From Blautia sp. (GTDB lineage: Bacteria > Bacillota > Clostridia > Lachnospirales > Lachnospiraceae), in the NCBI GenBank assembly GCA_017515325.1, contig JAFWGA010000042.1, positions 1 through 64,000 on the forward strand: a stretch of DNA of 64,000 nt. The letters run 5' to 3'. Position numbers and translations under genes: made by a program. Below the pieces are notes generated by a model, which was not told where the DNA came from, searched no databases, and was given only the letters and a program-made list of their open reading frames with translations. Positions 1 through 8,517 of this stretch are shown piece after piece (the stretch's first letter is position 1; every line of letters starts with the position of its first letter).

Positions 1-156
1 AGGCACTGTAATTAAATAACTTAGCCATATGACGCAGTATTCGTGAGCATATGCAAGGCGGAGGAAGGCGGCGATGCGGGCATCGCCAACTGACGACAAC
101 GCGGCAGATGCTTGCGAAGACAAGTCAGAGGGCGGAGGAATTTAATTACAGGGCCT
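1..156. repeat. Small terminal-inverted-repeat intergenic element (MITE/REP-like)
   Basis: Positions 1-17 and 140-156 are inverted copies of one another with 16 of 17 matches; both are built around CTGTAATTAAAT. The interior is GC-rich and folds: a perfect 8-bp arm pair at 70-77 and 80-87 (GGCGATGC / GCATCGCC) and a direct repeat of GGCGGAGGAA near 57-66 and 131-140. There is no ORF. It lies five bases beyond the stop codon of the next minus-strand gene. Small non-coding palindromic elements like this are common between genes in Lachnospiraceae. Whether it is mobilised in trans or acts as an RNA stem at the 3' end of the neighbouring mRNA cannot be told here. The element may extend left of the window. 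Confidence 0.75.
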
Positions 157-161
157 AACCT

Positions 162-989
162 TTAGTGCACCCGAATCAAACGGAACATACTGTACCAGAC
201 CAGTGAACTCAACAGCATAAAACAGATTGTGCTGACCAATGATTCTATGGAAAAAGAAAAACTAAGCGAATTGATCACCCCATATATCCTCGGCATCAGA
301 CTTAACTCTCGGATCAGCTTAGTCAGCAGAATGGTAAAGATCACCGTAACCATTACAGTCATAAAATATTCATACAGCATTTGATTCAGCTTGGCCGCCC
401 AGGAACCGAAGACCGTAAAAAAGCCACCAATCACAAGGGAAACAACAAAGATGACGAGCAAAAAGCCGCAAATCACGATTAGATGAAGGTTTTCGTAAGA
501 AACACTGGCCTCTATCTCATTCCAGATGGTAAAATAACATACACAGCTTAGAATAACCAGGAGATATTCCGTAAAGATCCATATCATAAAATTCTTCCGC
601 CAGGCGAACTTATTGATGATTCTCTCCAATATCTCAATCACAATGGCCAGGATCAAAAGCCTTCCTCCTACATAAAGGAAATCCGATATGTCCCAGCCGT
701 AATTGTTGTATGCCCCGAAGAGATCCAAAAGAGGAGTAAAGACACGGCTGATCATGGATGAGGCAAGCATACGAACCCATGGACCGGAAATCCTTGCATC
801 GCTGAATTTCATGGAGAGAACAAAGACGGCTGCTATTACCATCATATTATAGATGCCACAGCTGACAGCATTTATGGAATTACCGCCAAATCGTATGATT
901 GTCCCCAGGAAAAAAATGACAAGCACCAGTGCCGTCAGTGTCTGGGGCAGGGATGTATGGCTTACTAACTCGATGATCTGCTCTATCAT
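162..989 (-). CDS. Polytopic membrane protein, paralogue of the gene at 1890-2717
   Basis: 275 residues with about six or seven hydrophobic segments, no signal peptide and no recognised catalytic motif. It aligns along its whole length, with the same length, to the product at 1890-2717: both open with M-(I/M)-E-Q-I and share GVYN/GIYN-M-V-I, SSM-(I/M)-S-(R/Q)-VF-(T/S)-PLLDLFG, ILER and WRKNF. I chose the ATG at 989 because AGGAGG sits nine bases before it and the paralogue starts at the same point; an in-frame ATG at 1013 would add eight poorly supported residues. It lies 68 bp after the PHP phosphatase gene. No function can be assigned; the two copies probably arose by duplication around the phosphatase gene. 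Confidence 0.8.
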   Translation of the reverse strand: MIEQIIELVSHTSLPQTLTALVLVIFFLGTIIRFGGNSINAVSCGIYNMMVIAAVFVLSMKFSDARISGPWVRMLASSMISRVFTPLLDLFGAYNNYGWDISDFLYVGGRLLILAIVIEILERIINKFAWRKNFMIWIFTEYLLVILSCVCYFTIWNEIEASVSYENLHLIVICGFLLVIFVVSLVIGGFFTVFGSWAAKLNQMLYEYFMTVMVTVIFTILLTKLIRELSLMPRIYGVINSLSFSFSIESLVSTICFMLLSSLVWYSMFRLIRVH

Positions 990-1057
990 CTTTGGGTGTC
1001 CTCCTGCTTTCAATAACCGTGGCTTTTATTATATCATATGGCTATGGCAAAGTACAG

Positions 1058-1876
1058 TCATCTTAATGCCTGCTGCTCCCAGCATATCCTCCCTTTCCAA
1101 TCCCTTTTCAGCAGATTGATATGGGTAAAGCCACAGGAAATGGCAGACCCTATGGCAAGCTCGAAACCGCCGTCCAACAACTCCTTCTGATGAGCGTCAG
1201 AGCTGATGACGATCTCTCCTCCCAATTCCTTCAGCTTCCGAAGCAGATAAGGATGGGGATATAGCTCTTTTTTTCTTCCGCGGTTTACTGCCCCGCAATT
1301 GATCTCGAAGGGGATGTCCTTGGACACCAGATATTCCATGGCGTCCAGAGCCGGGCCGGTATAACGGGGATCCTCCTCGTCCAGAAAATGCATAGAATCG
1401 TTGAAGCGGGTAACCAGATCAAAATGTCCGACAAAAGTGCAGTGAAGCCTGTCATATACCTTAGCCTCCAGTTCATAATATGCCCTGGCCAAGGCATAAT
1501 AGTCTCCATCGAAAAACTCCATTGCCAGAGTTTCCATCTCTTCCTCGCCGGCATCTACTGACATGGGTTTTTCACTGGGGACATCCAGAAAATGGGTGGA
1601 CCCAATCACATAATCCATTCCCTCTCCCACCGAAGGATCATAGAGATTATCCAGCTCAACACCGCAGAAAATCTCCAGCCTGCCTGCATATACTTCCCTC
1701 AGCCGAAATATCTCCTTTTGATAGGCCGCAAGATCCATATGGATATCCGCATCCATATGACCGGAAAAGCCAAGCCTGTTAAAGCCGATGGCACAAGCCT
1801 GTTCTGCCATAGCCTGAGCCGTATCCCTACCGTCGCAGAAACTGGTATGGGTATGAAAATTCGCCCTGATTCTCAT
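1058..1876 (-). CDS. PHP-domain phosphatase, HisJ-like
   Basis: 272-residue PHP metallophosphoesterase of the histidinol-phosphatase (HisJ) type. Metal-binding motifs occur in order: HTHTSFCDG near residue 8, GFSGHMD, GVELD, GSTHF, GHFDL, and EINCGA followed by ISSDAH near the C-terminus. HisJ proteins hydrolyse L-histidinol phosphate, but no his genes are nearby, so the substrate may be another phosphate ester. The start at 1876 has GGAGAAGG a few bases upstream; a longer reading from 1900 would overlap the previous gene. It sits between two paralogous membrane proteins on the same strand, which suggests a conserved but undescribed three-gene unit. Family is secure, substrate is not. Confidence 0.85.
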   Translation of the reverse strand: MRIRANFHTHTSFCDGRDTAQAMAEQACAIGFNRLGFSGHMDADIHMDLAAYQKEIFRLREVYAGRLEIFCGVELDNLYDPSVGEGMDYVIGSTHFLDVPSEKPMSVDAGEEEMETLAMEFFDGDYYALARAYYELEAKVYDRLHCTFVGHFDLVTRFNDSMHFLDEEDPRYTGPALDAMEYLVSKDIPFEINCGAVNRGRKKELYPHPYLLRKLKELGGEIVISSDAHQKELLDGGFELAIGSAISCGFTHINLLKRDWKGRICWEQQALR

Positions 1877-1889
1877 TTGACCTTCTCCG

Positions 1890-2717
1890 TCAGAAATCAT
1901 TCATCCTAACCAGCCTGAATAAAGCATACCAGATCAGGGATACTACTAACAGCAAGCCTCCCAGGCTGATCAAGGCTTCCGTCGAACCGACATTCGTAAA
2001 GGACTGTATGACATCGGCAATCTTCGGCATCCAGTCCATGGCACGGACAATCATGGCAAGTAAAATGGTTGCGACTGTGGTGACCATAGCTGTAAGAAAG
2101 AATTCATAGATCATACTGTCCAGGAGAAAGCCAAGCGGCCCAAATATGCTGAGAAAACCGCTGAGCACTGTGATCAGCACGGCAATCACGAAAATACCGG
2201 TTACGGTAAGCTTCAGCCGTTCACCGGGAACCCTGGTCTCTATCTCTTTCCAGGCATAATAATATCCAAAGGCACCTGCTGCTGCCAGTACATATTCTGT
2301 CAGACACCATAAAAAGAAGTTCTTTCTCCAGCCAAACAGGTTAAAAAACCGTTCCAGGATCTCGATAATAAAGGCGAGAACGAGCAGCTTCCCCCCTTCA
2401 TATAGAAAAACCGGAATATCCCATCCTGACTTTGTGTAAACCCCAAACAGATCCAAAAGAGGTGAGAAAACCTGGCTCATCATCGAGGAAGCAAGCTGCT
2501 GCGGTATCTCGCCGGTTACCCTGATGCTGCTGAATATCATCGACAAAGCAAATATGGCTATGATCACCATCACATTATATACACCACAGCTTAAGGCGAT
2601 TACAGACCGGACTGCAAAACGCAGTACGGACGCCAGGAAAAATATGACAAGCGCAGTGACCAACAATGTCGGGAACATAGGGTTGCTGCTAACAAACTGG
2701 GTGATCTGCTCCATCAT
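1890..2717 (-). CDS. Polytopic membrane protein, paralogue of the gene at 162-989
   Basis: 275 residues, mostly hydrophobic, with about six or seven likely membrane spans and a short polar N-terminus. It closely resembles the downstream protein at 162-989 in length, order of segments and short conserved blocks (GVYN, LDLFGVY, GGKLLVLAFIIEILERF). The ATG at 2717 follows AGGAGGGGAGAG at good spacing. The stop codon lies 13 bp before the start of the PHP phosphatase, so the two are very likely co-transcribed. No family name is recognised. Nothing in the sequence points to a transport or catalytic residue pattern I know. Confidence 0.8.
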   Translation of the reverse strand: MMEQITQFVSSNPMFPTLLVTALVIFFLASVLRFAVRSVIALSCGVYNVMVIIAIFALSMIFSSIRVTGEIPQQLASSMMSQVFSPLLDLFGVYTKSGWDIPVFLYEGGKLLVLAFIIEILERFFNLFGWRKNFFLWCLTEYVLAAAGAFGYYYAWKEIETRVPGERLKLTVTGIFVIAVLITVLSGFLSIFGPLGFLLDSMIYEFFLTAMVTTVATILLAMIVRAMDWMPKIADVIQSFTNVGSTEALISLGGLLLVVSLIWYALFRLVRMNDF

Positions 2718-2777
2718 TTTTCTCTCCCCTCCTCATCTATACCCATGTCATCTCGTAAGCGCACGAATGTACTATCA

Positions 2778-3686
2778 CTACATAAAGCTCCAGAAACAAT
2801 CCGGATCTGTTTCCAAACTGGCAGCGTCCCAGACCGGTTCCTTTCCCAGGCTGATTTCTTTTCCTGTAAAAGGATGCTGCCACCGTATCAGATCTGCTTC
2901 CAGCGCCAGACTGTCCGGCCTGTTCTTCAGCCCCATGCCGGTCCGGCAGGTCTCGTCCCTGCAGCCTCCATATAAAGGATCCTCCAGAATCGGACAGCCA
3001 AGCCCGGCCATATGGATGCGAATCTGGTGGGTACGCCCGCTTTTCAGGTTGAATCGGACATGCTGCAGCAGGGCAGAACTGCTTAGCACCTGATAATGGG
3101 TGAAAGCCTCTTTTCCTCCGACTAATGTCGTGATATCTCCCTCCATTGCCGGAAGATGGCCAAGAATCAGCCCGTGATAGCTTTTCCGGAAGATTCCCTT
3201 CTCCCTTTGTTCCCACAGTCTTGCCGCGGAAGCCTGATTCTTGGCATAAAGCATCAGGCCTCTGGTATCCTTATCCAGCCTGCCAATCGCCCGGATCCTG
3301 CCGGAATGCCCCTTTTGGCTGACATATTCCTGAACCCAGGTTCCCGCGTTTTCCGTCCAAAAGCCATGGCAGGGATGGCTGGGAATCCCAGCCGGTTTAT
3401 AGACCAGGACCACCGTGTCATCCTCATAGAGAATATGAAATCCCGCATGCTCCTTCAGGCAAGGCTCCGCCGTCTGTCCATCAGGATCATCAAGGAAAAG
3501 CTCAACCCTCTGCCCGGTCTTTACCGGTTGGGAAGTGCGGCATTTTTTCCCGTCCAGCCAGATCCCTCTTTCCCGGAATTTCAGCCTCGAAAGCTGCCGG
3601 GCCGAAAAGCCCTTGGTTCTGAGGAGCCGTCCCAGCGTCATTCCTTCCTCCTCAGACAAGATCTGATAGGACCAGTTTGCATCCAT
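2778..3686 (-). CDS. RluA-family pseudouridine synthase with S4-like N-terminus
   Basis: 302 residues. The first 75 or so look like an S4 RNA-binding domain (RLLRTKGFSARQLSRLKF, then GQRVELFL); the catalytic domain carries GRLDKDTRGLML, whose aspartate is the RluA-family nucleophile, plus YKPAGIPSHP and the C-terminal SGRTHQIRIHMA block. These enzymes isomerise uridine to pseudouridine in 23S rRNA or tRNA. The usual H of HRLD is G here, a variation seen in other clostridial members. The start follows AAGGAACG. It is 50 bp upstream of the membrane-protein/PHP unit and may head that transcript. Which RNA site it modifies cannot be deduced. Confidence 0.88.
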   Translation of the reverse strand: MDANWSYQILSEEEGMTLGRLLRTKGFSARQLSRLKFRERGIWLDGKKCRTSQPVKTGQRVELFLDDPDGQTAEPCLKEHAGFHILYEDDTVVLVYKPAGIPSHPCHGFWTENAGTWVQEYVSQKGHSGRIRAIGRLDKDTRGLMLYAKNQASAARLWEQREKGIFRKSYHGLILGHLPAMEGDITTLVGGKEAFTHYQVLSSSALLQHVRFNLKSGRTHQIRIHMAGLGCPILEDPLYGGCRDETCRTGMGLKNRPDSLALEADLIRWQHPFTGKEISLGKEPVWDAASLETDPDCFWSFM

Positions 3687-3737
3687 GATCGTTCCTTCCC
3701 CATAAAGCCCGAATCCGAGTACGATAGTTTTCTACAG

Positions 3738-5024
3738 TTAAAACAGCTTCATGATATCCTGAAACATGACAAAAGCCATCAAGACCATAAGGAGGATAAA
3801 GCCGGTAAGGTGAATACTCCCTTCCAGATTTCTGTTCAAAGGCTTGCGGCGAACCGCCTCAACCAAAAGAAGCAGCAATCTCCCTCCATCCAGCGCAGGA
3901 ATCGGCAGAAGATTCATCACCCCAAGATTGGCGGAGAGAAGTACTGCCATATTCAGGAGATTAATGACAACCACAAGCATTCCACCGCTCTTGCTCTGTT
4001 CATAGGTATCTCCAATCGCATCCACCACTCCCACAGGTCCGCTCAGGTCTTTTACTCCTACGCCGCCTGTAAATAATCCTTTCAGACTCAGCAGGGTCGA
4101 ACGAATCATGTATTTCACCTCAGTCAGAGCATGGGGCAGAGCCTGAAGGCCCTTTGCCTCCTGAAAGGAAAGATTGTAGGAAAAACCGCCGGTGGGAGTG
4201 CGGTATACCATGGGAACGATCTCAACCTCATACTCCAGGCCATTTCGTTCATACGTGATCTGAACCGGCTCCTCCTTCAAAGGATGATCCTTAAGATATT
4301 CTTCGTAAGCGGCTCCATCCTCAATCGGCACGCCCCCTACTCCGACAATGGTATCTCCCGGCTGCAGTCCGGCTTTTTCCAGCGGCAGGCCAGGTATCAG
4401 GGATTCCACTGTCATAGAATTCGCGTCACTTCTGTTAAAGCCAAGAAGATAGCGCTCCTGTATGTCCGGCAAAAAGGAGAGATATTTCTTTTCACCGTCT
4501 CTCAACACCTCCAGGCGGATGGGCTCATTCTCTTCTATCGTATGCAGATAAAGATAGATATAAAGATCCCGCCCCACATCGATATGATAGCCATCATAGC
4601 TGACAATGCGATCGCCTTGCATCAGTCCGGCTTCTTCGGCGTTGCTGCCCTCTGCCACAAAGGAAACAAAGGGTTCATCAAAGCCTGCATAATGAACAAT
4701 GATAATACTCAGAATAAAAGCCAGGATAAAATTAAAGACGGGGCCAGCAGCCACAACGGCAATCCTTTTGCCTACGCTGGCAGAATTAAAGGAGCCTTCC
4801 GCCATCTCGTCCGTATCCTCCCCCAGCATAGCACAGGATCCGCCCAAAGGCAGCAGCTTAAGAGAATACCTGGTTCCTCCTCTTTCAATGGAAAAAAGCC
4901 TTGGCCCCATACCCAGAGAAAATTCTGTCACAACGATACCGCTTAATTTCGCCAGAAGAAAATGCCCCCATTCGTGAAACAGAATAATCACGCTAAAAAT
5001 AACAAATGCAATAATGATTCTCAA
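3738..5024 (-). CDS. rseP: Site-2 intramembrane zinc metalloprotease RseP/RasP
   Basis: 428 residues. The first membrane helix ends in HEWGH (residues 17-21), the zinc-binding HExxH motif, and the third metal ligand lies in the LDGGR motif near residue 380. Two PDZ-type modules are visible between the membrane segments: one around EEAGLMQGDRIVSYDG, the other around EKAGLQPGDTIVGVGG. Site-2 proteases cut membrane-embedded substrates such as anti-sigma factors and signal-peptide remnants. The start is TTG at 5024, aligned to the family's usual start and preceded by AGGTGG. Last gene of the pyrH-frr-uppS-cdsA-dxr-rseP run, 17 bp after dxr, matching the usual Firmicute order. Confidence 0.95.
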   Translation of the reverse strand: MRIIIAFVIFSVIILFHEWGHFLLAKLSGIVVTEFSLGMGPRLFSIERGGTRYSLKLLPLGGSCAMLGEDTDEMAEGSFNSASVGKRIAVVAAGPVFNFILAFILSIIIVHYAGFDEPFVSFVAEGSNAEEAGLMQGDRIVSYDGYHIDVGRDLYIYLYLHTIEENEPIRLEVLRDGEKKYLSFLPDIQERYLLGFNRSDANSMTVESLIPGLPLEKAGLQPGDTIVGVGGVPIEDGAAYEEYLKDHPLKEEPVQITYERNGLEYEVEIVPMVYRTPTGGFSYNLSFQEAKGLQALPHALTEVKYMIRSTLLSLKGLFTGGVGVKDLSGPVGVVDAIGDTYEQSKSGGMLVVVINLLNMAVLLSANLGVMNLLPIPALDGGRLLLLLVEAVRRKPLNRNLEGSIHLTGFILLMVLMAFVMFQDIMKLF

Positions 5025-5041
5025 ACCACCACCTGCTTTCC

Positions 5042-6202
5042 TTATAATATCCTGGCAGCCATATCCGCCTCCAAGAAGGCGTACGTCTCCTTCTCCGTCT
5101 CCAGAACAGCCTCCAGTCCCGGGTTCTCTATCACTCTGTGATGGTCCATGGCCCGGGCAATCAATTCATAGATATCCAAAAAACCGATTCTGTCAGCAAG
5201 GAACCACTGCACTGCCCTCTCATTTGCGGCATTAAAAACCGTAGGCAGACTACCGCCCTGCCTGGCCGCTTTCCAGGCCAGGGACAGTCCCTGGAAGGTC
5301 TCCGTATCCGGGACATCAAAATCCAGGCGGGAAAGCGTGGTAAAGTCCAGTCTCTGCCCGGGAAGGTATCTTCGCTCAGGATAATACAGCGCGTATTGGA
5401 TGGGGAGTCTCATGTCCGGAGTCCCCAGCTGTGCCAGGACGGCTCCGTCCACAAACTCCACCATGGAGTGGATCACACTCTGCGGCTGGACGACAACCTG
5501 GATCTGATCCAATGAAACATCAAACAGCCACCTCGCCTCCATAACCTCCAGCCCCTTATTCACCAGACTGGCAGAGTCAATGGTAATCTTCTGTCCCATG
5601 ACCCAATTGGGGTGTTTCAGGGCATCCACGGCCTTCACATGCTCCAGCTCCTCCCTCTTTTTTCCGCGGAAGGGTCCGCCTGACGCTGTGATCAGAAGCT
5701 TTGCCAGGCTCTTTTTCTCCTGGCCGTGCAAAGCCTGAAAAATGGCACTGTGCTCAGAATCCACCGGAAGGATCCTCACTCCGGCCTTTTTGGCCATTGG
5801 CATAATCAGATGACCTGCCGTCACAAGGGTCTCTTTGTTGGCCAGGGCAATATCCTTTCCGGCCATAATCGCCTCCATGGTCGGCCGGATCCCGATCATT
5901 CCCACGATGGCCGTCACAAGAATCTGTGATTCCTCCATCCTGGCCAGCTCCAGAAGTCCATCCATTCCGGACACAATCCTGACAGAAGTATCCACAACGC
6001 GGGTACGGAGGGTATTGGCGGCCTCCTCATCCCAGACAGCTGCCAGGGTGGGATGAAACTCCCGGATCTGTGCCTCGAGCTTTTCAATATTCCTGCCCGC
6101 TCCCAGGCCAAGAACGCGGATATCCTTGTTTTCCCTGACCACATCCAGTGTCTGTACTCCAATAGAACCAGTTGACCCAAGAATAGCTATCTTTTTTTCC
6201 AT
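5042..6202 (-). CDS. dxr: 1-deoxy-D-xylulose 5-phosphate reductoisomerase
   Basis: 386 residues. Second enzyme of the MEP isoprenoid pathway: converts DXP to MEP with NADPH. The N-terminal NADPH-binding motif is ILGSTGSIG; NKETLV, PVDSEHSAIFQ and SGGPF mark the metal and substrate site, and MEARWLFDV with PQSVIHSMV follow as in the family. Three in-frame ATGs lie close together (6235, 6211, 6202); I prefer 6202 because it has AAGGA at about eight bases and gives the family's usual length. It shares the isoprenoid theme with uppS two genes upstream. A 150-bp gap with two hairpins separates it from cdsA. Confidence 0.95.
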   Translation of the reverse strand: MEKKIAILGSTGSIGVQTLDVVRENKDIRVLGLGAGRNIEKLEAQIREFHPTLAAVWDEEAANTLRTRVVDTSVRIVSGMDGLLELARMEESQILVTAIVGMIGIRPTMEAIMAGKDIALANKETLVTAGHLIMPMAKKAGVRILPVDSEHSAIFQALHGQEKKSLAKLLITASGGPFRGKKREELEHVKAVDALKHPNWVMGQKITIDSASLVNKGLEVMEARWLFDVSLDQIQVVVQPQSVIHSMVEFVDGAVLAQLGTPDMRLPIQYALYYPERRYLPGQRLDFTTLSRLDFDVPDTETFQGLSLAWKAARQGGSLPTVFNAANERAVQWFLADRIGFLDIYELIARAMDHHRVIENPGLEAVLETEKETYAFLEADMAARIL

Positions 6203-6270
6203 ATCTTCCATCCTTTTTCTTGCTGCCTTGTTCATGGCAATTCAGCCCCGCTCCCTTTTCCACCAATCTT

Positions 6271-6320
6271 TTTCACTTCCGGATAAGTGAAAGAAAGGGG
6301 AAGCCGACCTTCGGTTCCCC
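6271..6320 (-). terminator. Tandem hairpins between cdsA and dxr, possible attenuator
   Basis: Read on the minus strand, a GC-rich stem at 6297-6320 (GGGGAA ... TTCCCC, with a bulge) is followed by a T-rich stretch, and then by an 8-bp AT-rich stem at 6271-6278/6285-6292 (TTTCACTT / AAGTGAAA). The first resembles a weak intrinsic terminator inside an otherwise continuous operon, so it may lower transcription into dxr-rseP or mark a processing site. The T-tract is interrupted, so full termination is unlikely. Confidence 0.45.
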
Positions 6321-6354
6321 AAAAGTCTCTTCCCTCTGTCTGGATCATTCTACC

Positions 6355-7143
6355 TTATATGATGACTGTAACAAGGACATATAAAAACGGGGCAACGAAG
6401 ATCACACTGTCAAACCGATCCAGTATGCCTCCATGACCCGGAATCAGATTGCCATAATCTTTTATCCCCACATTTCTCTTAACCGCGGAGGCAGCCAGGT
6501 CTCCGATCATGGATACGATGGAACACAGAAGGCTCACCAGGATAAAGGAAAGAAGGGGAGCTCTTGTCACGAGGGCCGTAATTCCGCCAAGTACAGCGGC
6601 ACCGGCCAGTCCGCCCAAGGCACCTTCCCAGGTCTTTTTCGGACTCAGCTCAGGCGTCATATGATGCTTTCCGAAACGCATCCCGGCAAAATAGGCGCAG
6701 GTATCGCTTCCCCAGGAGCTGAAAAAAAGCAGCAGCTCAAAGACAAGGCCTCCCGGAAGTTCCCTGAGCAGATAGATAAAAGAAAGAAATACGGCAACAT
6801 AGACAAATCCAAAGAATACAGTCATAACCTGCGCAATCTGATAGCCGGGATAGGAGATTACATAGACTGCCAGAATTGCCAACAGGCACAATAGCATCGT
6901 AAGCATTCCATAGCGTTCAAAATCCAAACGCATCGCAACGAAATACAGGATCGCACTAAGATAGCCACAGCCCTCCAGCAATGTTACCGTTTCCCCCTGT
7001 ACCCCCATGGCACGGTAAAATTCAAACATTCCAATGATAGCTATAATAAGAAGCGGAATATACAGGAGATATCCCCCCATTCCGATTGTCACTATACTCA
7101 CAGCGCCAAGCACTATCCCGCTGATCACCCTTGTCCTTAACAT
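6355..7143 (-). CDS. cdsA: Phosphatidate cytidylyltransferase (CDP-diglyceride synthase)
   Basis: 262 residues with about seven or eight membrane spans. Makes CDP-diacylglycerol from phosphatidic acid and CTP, the branch point for phospholipid synthesis. The family signature is at the C-terminus: SAVKRNVGIKDYG followed by IPGHGGILDRFDS. I place the start at ATG 7143, four bases after the uppS stop and behind AAGGAGG; a longer reading from 7182 would overlap uppS. Tight coupling with uppS is typical of Firmicutes. Confidence 0.95.
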   Translation of the reverse strand: MLRTRVISGIVLGAVSIVTIGMGGYLLYIPLLIIAIIGMFEFYRAMGVQGETVTLLEGCGYLSAILYFVAMRLDFERYGMLTMLLCLLAILAVYVISYPGYQIAQVMTVFFGFVYVAVFLSFIYLLRELPGGLVFELLLFFSSWGSDTCAYFAGMRFGKHHMTPELSPKKTWEGALGGLAGAAVLGGITALVTRAPLLSFILVSLLCSIVSMIGDLAASAVKRNVGIKDYGNLIPGHGGILDRFDSVIFVAPFLYVLVTVII

Positions 7144-7147
7144 CCTT

Positions 7148-7855
7148 CTATGCCTCCTTGACACCGCCATAGCGTCTGTCACGATTATTGTAGGCTTCTA
7201 TCGCCTTCAGAAGCTCTTTCCTGTCAAAATCCGGCCAGTGTACATCCGTGAAATAAAACTCAGTATAAGCCAGCTGCCACATCAGGAAATTGGAAAGCCG
7301 CAGCTCACCGCTGGTTCGAATCAGCAAATCCGGATCAGGGATACCCGCTGTGTCAAGACGGGAGCTGATCATCTCAGAAGTAATATCTTCCGGTCTGATC
7401 TTCCCTTCGGCAACATCCTGGGCGAGGGAACGCACGGATCGGGTCACCTCATCTCTGCTGCCATAATTCAGAGCCAGCTGAACGTGCATTTCTTTAAACT
7501 CCCGGGAAAAATCCTCCAGAGTGCGGATACTCTTTTGAATATCGGCATCAAAAGCAGACGGGTCACCAATCACCCGGAAACAGATCTGATTGTGTTCAGC
7601 GATTTTCAGACATTTCTTCAGATACGATCGGAAAAGCTTCATCAACGTCTCAACCTCATCCCTCGACCGTTTCCAGTTCTCTGTAGAAAAAGCATATACG
7701 GAAAGATAACGGATGCCGATATCCTTTGCCTCCTCCACGATTGTCTCCAGGTTTTCACAGCCTCGGATATGCCCGTAGCTGCGAGGCATCCCCTTTGCTT
7801 TTGCCCAGCGGCCGTTTCCGTCCAGTATGATGGCAACATGATTCGGTATTGTCAA
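7148..7855 (-). CDS. uppS: Undecaprenyl diphosphate synthase (cis-prenyltransferase)
   Basis: 235 residues. Condenses isopentenyl diphosphate onto farnesyl diphosphate to form the C55 lipid carrier for peptidoglycan and wall polymers. Conserved regions are visible in order: HVAIILDGNGRWA near the N-terminus (catalytic Asp in LDGN), GHIRG, AFSTENW, ALNYGSRDE and the C-terminal RTSGELRLSNFLMWQ with TEFYF. The start codon is TTG at 7855, with GGGAGGGG at correct spacing and no better ATG. It precedes cdsA by only a few bases. Confidence 0.96.
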   Translation of the reverse strand: MTIPNHVAIILDGNGRWAKAKGMPRSYGHIRGCENLETIVEEAKDIGIRYLSVYAFSTENWKRSRDEVETLMKLFRSYLKKCLKIAEHNQICFRVIGDPSAFDADIQKSIRTLEDFSREFKEMHVQLALNYGSRDEVTRSVRSLAQDVAEGKIRPEDITSEMISSRLDTAGIPDPDLLIRTSGELRLSNFLMWQLAYTEFYFTDVHWPDFDRKELLKAIEAYNNRDRRYGGVKEA

Positions 7856-7888
7856 GCCATTCCCCTCCCATTAATAGTATAAAGATAA

Positions 7889-7925
7889 GGGAGGTCTGCC
7901 GGCTGCCTGCCTGGCAAACCTCCCT
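7889..7925. other. Hairpin in the frr-uppS gap
   Basis: An inverted repeat with arms GGGAGGT-c-TGCC and GGCA-a-ACCTCCC encloses a 12-base loop. There is no convincing T-tract on either side, so this looks more like an mRNA stability or processing stem between frr and uppS than a terminator. Confidence 0.5.
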
Positions 7926-7938
7926 CTCAGGCCGCCGA

Positions 7939-8490
7939 TCAAACGGTCAGGATCTCTTTTGATTTCCGCTCCACAGCGGCATCTACTTCTTTGATGTACT
8001 TGTCTGTCAGCTTCTGGGCATCGTCCTGAAGGGCTTCTACCTCGTCTTCAGAAACATCCTCTTTCAGGAGCTTTTTGAAGGCGTCGTTGGCATCGCGCCG
8101 GATATTGCGCACTGCCACCTTGGATGCTTCTCCCTTTTTCCTTACGTCCTTTACCAGCTCTTTTCTGCGCTCTTCCGTTAACTCCGGGAAAAACAGACGG
8201 ATAATCTTTCCGTCATTGTTGGGATTCAGTCCCAGGTCAGAGGCAAGGATAGCTTTTTCAATCTTCTTGATCAGAGATGCCTCCCAAGGCTGTATCTGTA
8301 TCACTCTGGCTTCAGGCACTGTAATGTTGGCAACCTGCTGCAGAGGTGTCTGGACGCCATAATAGTCTACGGTAAGTCGATCCAGGATATGCGGGTTTGC
8401 TCGGCCGGCGCGGATGGTCTGAAAGTCGGACTCCAGGCTGGCAATGGTCTTTTTCATCTTTTCCTCGTATTTTGCTACTCTCTCGTCCAT
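7939..8490 (-). CDS. frr: Ribosome recycling factor
   Basis: 183 residues, the normal length. With EF-G it splits the post-termination ribosome. Diagnostic blocks: [21 protein letters not shown] near residue 18, [14 protein letters not shown], the segment VIQIQPWE, and the C-terminal [27 protein letters not shown]. The start is ATG 8490 behind AAGGAG. It lies 27 bp after pyrH, the usual pyrH-frr pair. Confidence 0.97.
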   Translation of the reverse strand: MDERVAKYEEKMKKTIASLESDFQTIRAGRANPHILDRLTVDYYGVQTPLQQVANITVPEARVIQIQPWEASLIKKIEKAILASDLGLNPNNDGKIIRLFFPELTEERRKELVKDVRKKGEASKVAVRNIRRDANDAFKKLLKEDVSEDEVEALQDDAQKLTDKYIKEVDAAVERKSKEILTV

Positions 8491-8517
8491 TTCATAAGCT
8501 CCTTCTTCTCTTTTTCT

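Noticed and set aside
2737-3216. 159-codon minus-strand ORF overlapping the RluA gene
   Set aside because: It is an alternative frame of a well-conserved pseudouridine synthase, with no start signal of its own.
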